From positions 268,669 to 332,668 of the forward strand of contig BCJX01000014.1 in the NCBI GenBank assembly GCA_001600415.1: a DNA stretch of 64,000 nt, written 5' to 3'. The position numbers and the translations under genes are program-made. Under the pieces are notes generated by a model. The model did not search any database. It was not told the DNA's origin and saw only the letters and a list, made by a program, of their open reading frames with translations. Of this stretch, positions 1 through 8,951 are shown in pieces. The first letter of the stretch is position 1; each line of letters starts with the position of its first letter. This DNA is from Pascua guehoae (taxonomy: Eukaryota; Basidiomycota; Tremellomycetes; Trichosporonales; Trichosporonaceae).

Positions 1-908
1 ACGCCATGTGGGCGTGGCGGGAGCGGTACGCTGCCATCCTGGCCAACACGCGCGTGGTCGACTTTGAGCATGTGGAGGACTCCGAGAATCCAAATTTGGA
101 AGAGTTGTCTGCGGGCGTGCGCCTGTGTCGCGCGCTGGCCAATGTCGACACGATGTGTCTTCGCCTCGGCTCGCGTTCCCAGAAGCTCCGGACACCCGTG
201 CGCGCGCGCAGAGTCATCATCCGCCTCGACATGTGGGGCGCCTTGCAGTGCAAGGCCGTCACGGGCCCGCCTTGCTACGGTGTAGAACAGCTCGTGCTCA
301 ACGTGGGCGACGTTTTCGGCGGCGTCTTCCCTGCCGAATGCGTCACGGCCTTTTGCACCCCCTCTCTCCGAGAGATTGTCGTCATCTTTGACACGATCAC
401 ATTTTGGCCACCCGAACACAACCAAGACGAGTCGCGGGCGTGGATTCTCCGAAAGATTCTCCGGCCCATGGCCTCCTTGCTCCCGGCCGTCAAGGTCAAG
501 TTTGTCAATGCCGTCGTCCTCTACCCCTTTGTCCCCGACGTCCAACCAGGCCAAGCAATATCGCTCCGCCCCCTTCGGCGGATCCGCGGGCCAAATGTCG
601 AGCGCGACTTTTACCAGTATATTCTCTCAATCATCCAGATGGCCTTCTTCCTCCCCTACCCGACGGCGGAGAATATCCAGTGGTGTGAGCAGTTGATGGA
701 CAAGTCGGTCTCGTTCCACACTCTCAAGGCGTACCGTGCCTCAATCCCCGCGGCCGACTTTGACCTCGAGACGATGAAGCATATCTTCGAATGGGACTTG
801 GGTGATGATGACGACGACAACCAAGACCAAGGCCATGACAGCGACGACGACGACGACGACGACTGGGACGACGAGGACGAGAATTCAGACCAGGACGTAG
901 AGGAATGA
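1..908 (+). CDS. F-box-like family protein, 5' end outside window (partial)
   Basis: The open frame enters from the window edge and stops at 906-908; the ATG at 6 is probably internal. The visible 300 residues align with the middle and end of the oppositely oriented protein at 1177-2616. Shared blocks include 'CRALANVDT', 'RARRVII', 'CYGV' and 'APSLR/TPSLR'. The paralog's F-box-like segment would lie upstream of position 1. The last 45 or so residues are a strongly acidic tail of Asp/Glu runs that the paralog lacks. No catalytic motif is seen. By analogy with the paralog it may be a substrate-recognition protein for SCF ubiquitin ligase, but that is inference. It is tail to tail with its paralog across 270 bp. 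Confidence 0.7.
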   Translation, partial: AMWAWRERYAAILANTRVVDFEHVEDSENPNLEELSAGVRLCRALANVDTMCLRLGSRSQKLRTPVRARRVIIRLDMWGALQCKAVTGPPCYGVEQLVLNVGDVFGGVFPAECVTAFCTPSLREIVVIFDTITFWPPEHNQDESRAWILRKILRPMASLLPAVKVKFVNAVVLYPFVPDVQPGQAISLRPLRRIRGPNVERDFYQYILSIIQMAFFLPYPTAENIQWCEQLMDKSVSFHTLKAYRASIPAADFDLETMKHIFEWDLGDDDDDNQDQGHDSDDDDDDDWDDEDENSDQDVEE

Positions 909-1176
909 AGCAAAGAGGGAATGGGCAAAGGGAATGAATGCGGTGGGGCACTGGAGCAAGACGGAATGGCGAGATCGCCACGTGTACAGTCTCATGATTC
1001 TCCGAACCTATACGGACTCATCGGCAGTGGTCATGCTGGATCCACAGTTGTGAAAGCTTTTATTCCTCAGTTTCTAACGCTCCACAGGACTGATCTACGT
1101 CTCCTATCGACTATGGTGTGCCCTCCTAGACTCCGCGGCCGCTTTCAGGAGTGGACCGTTGTTGGATACTGCACCG

Positions 1177-2616
1177 TCATGCCCGCCGCCTAAACGTAGC
1201 TCGCGCCTTGTACCTCATCTTCGCCCATACCCCCGGCTTTTTGCCCTGTGGTCGATTGCCGAACGGGTCAAAGGCTTCGTCGTCCTCGTCTTCAAGCTTA
1301 TCGGGCCACTGAACGCCGTCAAAGTGGCCGAATGTTTCGAGGGAAAAGTCGGCCTCGGGGATCGAGGCATGGTACGCCGCGACAGTGAGGAATGTAAACG
1401 ATTCGTGAAACAAGCGCTCGCACGAGTGGACGTCGTCCTCTGTTGGGGAATGGGGGTACAGGGCGTTCACGATGCCCCCAAAGATGCGCTGCTGGACCTC
1501 GTTCTTGGTCAAGTGCGGTTTAGAGTCCATCACGTAGCCGCCGAAAATCGCGCCGTACACAGGTTGACAAATGGCGACCTTGACTTTGAGGGTCGGGATG
1601 GAGACGGCAAGGAAGAAGACGAGCTCGGTCAGGATGCCGAGCGGCGGGTCGCCGATGCAGTGGATCGGGCGTGCGACATTGAAGATGAGCGTGAGGTCTC
1701 GGAGCGACGGTGCCCACAATGCGCTGATCATATGAAGGGGGATGGAGAAATCGGTCGAAGGGCCGTGCATGTACAACACGATGTGTTGGACGCCATAGCA
1801 TGTTGGCCCAGAGATGCAGGGGTAGGGGTGAGCCCACGTACGCCCGAGCTCCCAGAAGTCACTGACGCTAATGATCACCCTACGAGCTCGAATGGTTGAG
1901 GCACACGACCGTTGGTAGCCCATGGCGGCGACGAGCGTGTCGACGTTGACGAGTGCCCGACACGCGCGAGCAAGGTCGGTCGTGCAGTCTCCCCATGCAT
2001 AGGGGTACGACGGGTCGTAATCCAAGGGAAAGGCTGCGACGCGCGTGTTGCCGAGGATGGTTGCGAACCGCTCTACAGACTTGGCATCCGTTTCCCACAG
2101 GTATTGGTGCCTTGCCCCCTTCCAGGGAAGACCAGGAACACGAGGAGGCAGGGCATTTGGAGGGGGAGATCGCCACTCGCGTCCACCAGCATAACAAACA
2201 AGATCGGGTCTGTCCTTGCTAAAGGATACATGATAGGCCAGGATCGCGTCTGCCCTTGCCATAAAGGTCTTGCACACGAGGCGAAGCTTGATCAGTGTCC
2301 CACGCTCCGCGGAGAGGAAAATGCTGTCGATAATGTGCGGGTACGACAGGTAGTCGAGGGTTACTGGCGGATGGCGTTTGGGGTTGATGATAGCCGCAAG
2401 GCGGGTCTTGGATGACGACCATGGAGTCATGGGGGCGGGCATGGGGGCGGGCATGGGTGCAGTGGAGGTGGCAACGCACAAAGTGGGTGTTGATACAGAG
2501 GATTGCAAAGACATGAGAGCAGGCCCGGTTTTATGTGCAACGTCAACACGCGCAATGTCGACAAAGCCAAGCGTGGCTGTGTGTTTGCTGTGCGTGCCAT
2601 GACCCCATGCGTTCAT
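1177..2616 (-). CDS. F-box-like family protein
   Basis: Single-exon frame of 479 residues from an ATG at 2616; a second in-frame ATG at residue 35 is an alternative start. Residues about 50-63 hold a short Ala-Pro-Met repeat. Residues about 87-122 resemble an F-box: 'YPHIIDSIF', then a hydrophobic helix and 'RLVCKTF', which matches the usual pattern of an LP.. start, an IF.. helix and a VC+.. end. The remainder matches the partial protein at 1-908, so the two form an inverted duplicate pair. No leucine-rich repeat, WD40 or kelch motif is visible. Role as an SCF adaptor is inferred from the motif and from the SKP1 gene nearby. Confidence 0.75.
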   Translation of the reverse strand: MNAWGHGTHSKHTATLGFVDIARVDVAHKTGPALMSLQSSVSTPTLCVATSTAPMPAPMPAPMTPWSSSKTRLAAIINPKRHPPVTLDYLSYPHIIDSIFLSAERGTLIKLRLVCKTFMARADAILAYHVSFSKDRPDLVCYAGGREWRSPPPNALPPRVPGLPWKGARHQYLWETDAKSVERFATILGNTRVAAFPLDYDPSYPYAWGDCTTDLARACRALVNVDTLVAAMGYQRSCASTIRARRVIISVSDFWELGRTWAHPYPCISGPTCYGVQHIVLYMHGPSTDFSIPLHMISALWAPSLRDLTLIFNVARPIHCIGDPPLGILTELVFFLAVSIPTLKVKVAICQPVYGAIFGGYVMDSKPHLTKNEVQQRIFGGIVNALYPHSPTEDDVHSCERLFHESFTFLTVAAYHASIPEADFSLETFGHFDGVQWPDKLEDEDDEAFDPFGNRPQGKKPGVWAKMRYKARATFRRRA

Positions 2617-3028
2617 TGTGCTTCGCGTTCAGGCCCCCTCTCTCCAGACACAAAGCGTCTGGCCGGATAGCCGAGCGGGGCAGCTTGGAAGGCACGGTGC
2701 TTGGACTGTTGGACGCAGTTGACTGCGTGCCCGCCGTTGATGCCAACCAACACGGCACAGGCAACATCAACCTATGCAGCCTTCAGCGGCTGGCACCCAA
2801 CAACCATCGTCTGGAACACGGGCCACGGAAACGGAACCTATGTAAAGCACAGCCTTGCTGCCGAGTGTCTCCTGTCCCCATCCGCCTCTTTCCCACTCAA
2901 CATCTCAACATCTCAACCTCCCAAACTCCCAACCCTCGACCCTACCTAGCCTTCCCCCGCCCCCACTTCCACCCTATCGTCTTGACAACACCCCCAGACC
3001 TTCACAGCATGCATACAGGCATCGAAAA
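2617..3028. other. Intergenic, no gene seen
   Basis: This holds the upstream region of the F-box-like gene at 1177-2616 and the downstream flank of the tRNA-Arg gene. A run 'aaaaa' at 3025-3029 reads as a T5 polymerase III terminator on the minus strand. A C-rich stretch lies at about 2880-2990. No coding frame with family similarity was found. Confidence 0.5.
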
Positions 3029-3157
3029 AGGTCACGACGGGGATCGAACCCGCGATCTCCTGATAACTTTCGAGGCGACAAGAGGGATTGGATGGATGCC
3101 CTCTTGTGATTCTCGATGTCTTCGTAGTCAGACGCCGTACCATTTGGCCACGCGACC
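3029..3157 (-). tRNA. tRNA-Arg(ACG) with 57-nt intron
   Basis: Read on the minus strand, the 7-bp acceptor stem pairs GGTCGCG (3157-3151) with CGTGACC (3036-3030). It has a normal D arm and a T arm with loop TTCGATC. The anticodon stem TCTGA pairs with TCAGG, and the loop CTACGA..A carries anticodon ACG at 3125-3123. An intron of 57 nt (3121-3065) sits one base 3' of the anticodon, the standard tRNA intron site. A run of Ts follows the 3' end at once and should end polymerase III transcription. It closely matches eukaryotic tRNA-Arg(ACG) body sequences. Confidence 0.93.
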
Positions 3158-3897
3158 TTGGTGTCTAGGAGAATGTAGAGGACGTAGAGAGCAGTCAGGT
3201 TTATATATTTGTCCACAGCTTTGCTGTAGCATCCTCGGCCTCGATGTCCCTCGACCTGTGTTGGGTGCTACTGTAATAGGGGGCGAACGCGGATGCGGCG
3301 GACGGTATTACAGGCGTAGTGTTAACGGGTCGGCACTGGGGTTCGTGATAAGATGGAATCAGACAATTCATTCGCTAGAACATCTAGCAGTACTAGCAAC
3401 CTGCCTATATATATGTTCTTGGCGAATGAGGATGGTATCGCCGGATGGAGGGTACCAGGCACCGCATATCAGGCTGGTTCGTGGCACGTACTAGGCTGAT
3501 TCGTGGCGGAACATGTCTGGTACTATTACAGCTACCTCAATGCCGAGTGTGCACGTTCGTGTGGCCCGCCCATGATCTCAGTTTGGTGGGCGAAGGCTCT
3601 GTCTAATCTCGGGTTGTGTCTTGTAGTTCATACTAGGAGCCACAACTGGGGCACTGCTCTCTCTCTCCCCTAGTTACTTTGCTTCTGCTTCGTCCTCATC
3701 CAACCAGGAATAACAAGACCCACTGGAAACCCTTGCAACCTCGCAATTGTACCGACCACCAATTTCGGCATATTTCAGACGTCGTAGCTCCTACAGCTCC
3801 TGGGAAGATCTGCAATGACAAATGCAGAGTGTATAACCCAGCGACCGATATTCACACGCTGACCAAATGGTGGGACGCCCAAGACGTGTGGCGTTGA
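3158..3897. other. Intergenic, no gene seen
   Basis: No protein-like frame. A short imperfect direct repeat ('aggctg.ttcgtggc') occurs at about 3471-3511, and a TATA-like 'cctatatatatg' at about 3404. The frame ending at 3895-3897 shows no family similarity that I recognise. Confidence 0.4.
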
Positions 3898-4164
3898 AAC
3901 GAGCACACTGACAAGATCCAGCACACCCACATCCTTGTCCCAATCATTGTCTCGACGCCCATTGTCACCTACCTCCTCTACCCGTTCATGGAGCGCATCG
4001 GCCTCCCCCTCAGACCCATGATGCGCATGTGTATTGGCTTCCTCCTCGGCTCTCTCGGCTGTGTCGCAGTGGCCGTCATCCAGTGGCGCGTATACAAGAC
4101 CTCACCCTGTGGATACTATGCCACTACCTGCGAAGAAGTATCCCCCGTATCCCTCTGGTGGCAG
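3898..4164 (+). pseudogene. Fragment of POT/PTR2-type peptide transporter
   Basis: Translation from 3898 gives about 89 residues resembling the late transmembrane segments of fungal di/tripeptide transporters. They include an isoleucine/valine-rich helix ending in 'YPFMERIGLPLRPMMRM', a glycine/alanine helix, and the landmark 'SPCGYYATTC' followed by 'SLWWQ'. A TGA at 3895-3897 precedes the match, and after 4164 the frame no longer resembles the family and stops at 4282-4284. A full transporter is about 550-600 residues, and no other part is present in the window. It is therefore a decayed or translocated fragment. A 15-nt direct repeat lies just downstream (4200-4214 and 4231-4245). Confidence 0.65.
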
Positions 4165-4670
4165 GTCCTCCCTCGCGACCTAGCGGGGGTGGTTTTCTTT
4201 CACGGCTATATGACACGGTTACCGTTTCTGTCACGGCTATATGACGCCTCGAAACCCTTGTGGACAGATTCTGCGCACAGGTGACCAGGTACTCGGCATC
4301 TCAGCCGCTCGTAGCTCGCCAGCAGGTGAGCTGCGAGAAACCCACAGACCCGTACCCAAGACCTACCTGTGTCTCCTGCAGACCGGTCTTGCTGTATTCT
4401 GCCCAGGTATAGCCACCCCGTAGCGGGCGCCGCTCCCGCGTGGGTGACGTTGATGGGGTTGGTCTCACACCCAGTCTCCCATTCATATTACAAGATGCCG
4501 ACTGCCCAGATTCATGAGTACAGCTGCCCATGTTGAGGCGTTCAGGTGTCGGTGGGTATGTTAGGGTAGGCGAGGACCTGCTCGGGGCACATAGCGGTAG
4601 ACGGTGCCGTCCAGATCGACCTCTCTTCGTATTGACCGTATTGGGCACGAGGGCCAACCACTAGGACATA

Positions 4671-4806
4671 CAGAGCGTGTCAAAAAGGACTGTGAGGGGC
4701 GCAAGGATGCCGTGGCATGCCGCTCTGAGGTGCTGCTGAGATGAGTATTCGGCAGCGTCAGACATATCGCACCCTGCGCCCCTCACGGCCCTTATTGACA
4801 CCTCTG
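4671..4806. mobile_element. MITE-like element with about 32-bp terminal inverted repeats
   Basis: The left end (4671-4703) and the reverse complement of the right end (4775-4806) share CAGAG.GTGTCAA.AAGG, then GTGAGGGGCGCA, with a few mismatches and one indel. The element is 136 bp, has no coding capacity, and is flanked by TA at 4669-4670 and TA at 4807-4808. A TA target duplication and ends starting CAG..GTGTCAA are what is expected of a non-autonomous Tc1/mariner-type element. No transposase is present in the window. Confidence 0.72.
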
Positions 4807-5157
4807 TAGCAGACAACCCAATGAAAGTCGTCGCGCTGCGCTTCCTCATCAAGGTTCGTTCGCACAAGCAACGTTGGATACCTGCGTGTGAGCGAGTTTG
4901 CCCAAAAGAAGAATCCAAGTCAAAGGTTGGATCCATGTCGACCGACAGACAGACGCCACGAGCAAACGAGCACTGCCCCAGGTTGGTATGTCGCTCGCCC
5001 TTGCCGAAGAACGGTGGGCGGTGCGACGTGTGCGACCTGTCGAGTTGGAACGCGTCGGCTGGTGGGGCCAGCACGAGAGTAGTGCAGCGCCCATGAGCCC
5101 AGATCCAGGAGGGACTGGACTGAGACATGATGTCATAGTAGGCCTCTTTACCTGTAA

Positions 5158-5238
5158 TCTCTGTTCGTATATCGGTTTAGTATGCTCGCTTGTCATGACG
5201 ACGCGCGGGAGAGCGGAGTTCGACTCTCCGACAGAGAG
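5158..5238 (+). tRNA. tRNA-Asp(GTC) with 8-nt intron
   Basis: The acceptor stem TCTCTGT (5158-5164) pairs perfectly with ACAGAGA (5231-5237), followed by discriminator G. The T arm is CGGAG-TTCGACT-CTCCG. The anticodon stem CTCGC pairs with GCGGG around a loop with anticodon GTC at 5192-5194. Between the stems there are 15 nt rather than 7, which fits an intron of about 8 nt after position 37. The body resembles eukaryotic tRNA-Asp. Confidence 0.92.
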
Positions 5239-6843
5239 ACAGCTCGGGTGTCCTCGACACTTGGCCGTTGCTTTTACTACTGTTTTAGCCCTGTTTCGCC
5301 TGCGAGTGCAACTTGCGTGCCGATGCGAGAGGGTGGGTGGTAAGACGCGTGCACCCCATTTGACAAGGTATGGCCTGGTTTCATTACAAGGTATGGCCTG
5401 ATTTCATTCAGTATGACATCAGTGCCGAAGACCATCCCCAGGGGAACAGCCATGTCATGACTGGGGCATGATGACAACGTCGTCTAACCTAGTGTGATCG
5501 GGGGGTTACCCCGCTCTCCCGGTCTGTCGTCCATCCGCACGAAGAAAGGACGCTGGTGGCATCGTGGTAGAGCGACGAGGGAAGCGAGGCGTTGTCCTCG
5601 CCGCATGGTGTGGTTCGAGCAGTCGCTTGATGAGGCGAAACGGGCCTAGTCTGTCAGTTTGACGAGCCGGGGTTCAAAGTGCAGTTGGATCAGGGTCGAG
5701 CGAAAGTCCGACCAGCAGACGGCATGGGCCACGAGGGAGCGAGGACTACAACTGTTTCCACAACCTCGAGGCCGCTATACGCCCTCTCGGTTGTGATGAA
5801 TACCAGCACCGCATTGCGGGGATGGCGAAGGCTGTGTGATCGCTTCATCACGTTCGTCTGTATTGCGACCCCCTCTCCCCCCGCGTATCACCATTGTGGG
5901 TGGCTGTTGCTGAGCCATGCTGGGATCGCGGCTTTGACCCGCACAGAGAAGCAGCGCAGAGAAGCAGGGCGGCCAAGCAGTTGCGACGCGGCCGAGGGGC
6001 AGGCGTCGGCCGGACTGCTCACGAGCTCGCGCGCATAGACACAGTTGTGAGAGAGACTGATGCAACTGCGCGCCTTGTGCTGCAGCGGCAGGTCCTGTGC
6101 AGGAGGGTTCTGCGTACGTTGGGACCTGCCCTACGGTGTGCATCAGCCGTCAGCACAGTGTCGAACCTTCAGTTTCGGATCTGGGAACGCTAATCGTAGC
6201 TCGTCATCAGTGTGCAGTGGGACACTCGAGAGAGCAGGTTCACACTAGAAGTCAATGTGACCTTGCCACGGTTAGTGGTACACAAGATCCGTGTGCTGGT
6301 CACATCGGTACCTGCGCTCGCTCACACTAGCAACGGTGCTGGTAGCAGGGCAACAGGCATGAGCGCTAGGGCAGGGAAGGTGTGTCGTGGCTGGTGCTGG
6401 TCTGGCAGCGTGGCGGCGTGCGTGGACAATATTGACGACACGAGAGGACAAGCCTCCCCGTCATCGGTCTCTCAGTAACCAGCAGCAGCGCTTTGTAACC
6501 AAACAACCCTTCCAGCCCCTCGGAGGCATATCTGATGGACCGCGCCAGAGCAGATCGGCGTGAGTGTTGGTCAAGTGACAGGCCACGCTAGCGCGCTCAA
6601 CCACTCCGCGCCAGTTCGAGTGCAGAGGCATAATGAAGTGCGATCTACTGTGATGCCGCATCGCCGATAGTTGCGCGCAACTGCTCACTACTCTTTCATC
6701 AATATACACAAGGCAGCGCGGTGCCCAATGGTGCGAGTCGAACCACCAGTCTACTGTACACGAGACGCCCACAAGACGCCTGCGGTAGTTTTAACGGCTG
6801 CGCGTTAGTGATGTGTCGTTGTGCGCAGGCGGCGCGGGTTCAC
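5239..6843. other. Intergenic, no gene seen
   Basis: About 1.6 kb with only short shadow frames. It lies downstream of tRNA-Asp and downstream of SKP1. Two tRNA-like fragments were examined and rejected (see rejected list). Low-complexity 'agagaagcag' repetition is at about 5945-5970. Confidence 0.4.
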
Positions 6844-7687
6844 TCACTCCTCGGCCCACTCGTTCTCCTTGCGGATCTGCTCCTCCTCCTCGGGGGTGAA
6901 GCTGTTGGGTTAGCGTACTCGGTGACAGGGGACCCACTCGTTGACAATGTTGAAGAGCTTGCGGATCTCCTCGGGGGTCTTGCCCTTGATCATGTTGGCG
7001 ACCGTCTTGCAGCCAACGTCACTGGGGCTGGTCAGAAGACGCCAAAGGAGGCCAAAGGAGGCCGTGAGAAACATACAGAAGAGGCTTGATGTCGAGGTAG
7101 TTTGCGGCAAGGATGATCTCAAAGAGCATCTCCTGGTCCACCTAGACGCGTCAGTGTCTGAACAAGGGTCTGTGCGTTTGCATTGTTTGGGTTCTTTTGC
7201 TGTGATAGAGGGACAATTGAATAGAACGCGGGCTCACTTGGATGAACTTGGCGTCCCATTCGCCAATCTCGGATGCCTTGCGGCGCGCGTCGTCGGCGTC
7301 GTTGGCGTCGGCGGCAGGAAGAGGCTCGTTCTTGTGGTGGTCGCAGTACTCGAGGACCTTGACCAGAACGGAAGATGAGACGTTGGGGAGAGGAATGGGC
7401 TCCTCGCTGTTGCCAGGAAGGTCTGTGATAGGTGTCAGTTTCACAGCTTGCAAGCCTCGGAACCTGGGTGGCGAGGAAGGTGGGCAAAAGGAGGTACAAC
7501 TGTGTCGTGTACAGCTGCAGAAAGCAGCTCGATGCTGGACATGTTTGGTGCAAAACAAGCACGTTGAGTACATACCCTCAATCATGCTCTTGATGAGGTT
7601 GGAGCGCTCGGCCACCTTCTTCTCGACGGTGAAGGTCTCGTCATCCGAAGTGACGAGAACAACCTGGTCCTTGTTGTCGGCAGACAT
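6844..7687 (-). CDS. SKP1: SKP1, SCF ubiquitin ligase adaptor
   Basis: Exons 7687-7576, 7422-7238, 7141-7077, 7021-6938 and 6901-6844 splice to 167 residues, close to the usual length of about 160. The protein opens '[19 protein letters not shown]' and has 'SMIEDLPGN', '[11 protein letters not shown]', 'LEYCDHHK' and '[10 protein letters not shown]'. It then carries the hallmark '[17 protein letters not shown]' and '[13 protein letters not shown]', ending '[18 protein letters not shown]'. SKP1 bridges cullin-1 to F-box proteins through a POZ-like N-terminal fold and C-terminal helices that hold the F-box. All the expected segments are present. Five F-box-like genes lie in the same 64-kb window. 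Its upstream region is shared with nothing: the next gene starts at 8952 on the other strand. Confidence 0.97.
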
Positions 7688-8951
7688 TGTAAGGGGTGGG
7701 TGGTGTGTGTCCGGGGGGTAGGTTTAGGTTTGGAGAGGAGGATGAGATTGCGAGTTGAGATGACGGGCGGTCTGGATGGAGATGATATAGGACGACGACA
7801 AAAGGAGGTTGATGAAGACGATGATGATGGTGGTGAGGTGACGGGACATGACACGCGCCGCCAAGCAGTGTACACTAGGTCGCGGGCCGAGCGGAAGCAT
7901 CCTGCACCCCTACCTTACCTAGCTCACCCATCAGAACACAACCCACCAGTGTGCACCAGTCGCGCCTTTCGCACGGGGCGCACGGGCGCACGGGGGGGCC
8001 AGCACAGCCAGCACAGCCAGCACAGCCTTTCGCCCAGACTCCACCAGGGGCACCAAACACGGACCCAAATTGTTTCGGGCTTGTGACCATTGAAATTAGG
8101 CGTGCTGTTCTCTATCCAATCTTGAATAATTTACGCAATGCAAGCCTATTGTATATTAGATACTTGGGAGTTGGGAGTGGCCAGAGTGTGGAGTGTTTGG
8201 CCCTGAAATGCGCCTCTGTCCCAATTTAGCCCCCGGGCCATGGCATGGTGGGTGCAGGGTGGCATGATTTGTATGGCGTGGGACCGACCTCGGTAAACCA
8301 ACACTAGGTGCCGAGCCGGCCGGCAGACCATCATTGACAGCGATGCGGCTTGGCTTGCAGAGGGGCATGGTGGTCGCTGGTACACGCTGGTGGGACATCA
8401 ATTGTACTGGATACTGGGTAGGTTACCCCCTCCGACCTACCGTACAACAACCATTTCCATACTACTCGACTGTTAATCCTCTCTTGCAGGCCGTGTGACG
8501 ATTTAGACGAGACGCGGGGGTGTTCAACGAAGTGCCGCCTCCACTTTTGCCTCCACCCGACGGCGGCCGCCGCTTTCATTGCGTGGCGTCGGCGCCGAGC
8601 CAGCCCATGAGCCACAGAGCTACTCCGGCTACATCCTACTACTCTAGTGAGACTCATTGTCACTCTTCCCTGCAAGTCATCAACACCAACTCTTTCCAAC
8701 ACTCGTCTTGCTCTTTGACAATTTGACAAGCTGCGGAACACACAACAGTACGCGGGCGTACGGCAAGCATTCGCTTTTTCCCCTAGTCGACATTACCTTG
8801 CGAATTGTCGATCCATTCCACACCACCGATTTGCCTCATCCAGCCTGGCTAGACTCGTTCTAGTCTCCCCGTCGGCACCCCCACTTCGTCCATCGCGCGA
8901 CTCGGTCTTATCGCCGGGACGCCGACTTGGGCCTATCCATCCTCCTTGACA
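7688..8951. promoter_or_regulatory. Divergent intergenic region, SKP1 / Zn2Cys6 regulator
   Basis: 1.26 kb between two divergently transcribed genes, so both promoters should lie here. A tandem 'cagcacagc' triple repeat occurs at about 8001-8030. AT-richer sequence lies at about 8090-8160. C/T-rich leader sequence precedes the ATG at 8952. No specific element is assigned. Confidence 0.45.

Noticed and set aside
2660..2710. tRNA-Ser/Leu-like 'agccgagcgg' D-arm sequence on the plus strand
   Set aside because: No T arm with GTTCRA at the right distance and no acceptor pairing.
5550..5640. tRNA-Gly-like 'catcgtggtagagc' sequence
   Set aside because: Anticodon and T arms do not pair, and the acceptor halves are not complementary.
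6726..6790. tRNA-like T arm on the minus strand (GGTGG-TTCGACT...CACC)
   Set aside because: The T stem needs an extra base, and no matching 5' acceptor (TGCCCAA-like) or D arm occurs upstream, so at most a degenerate tRNA fragment.
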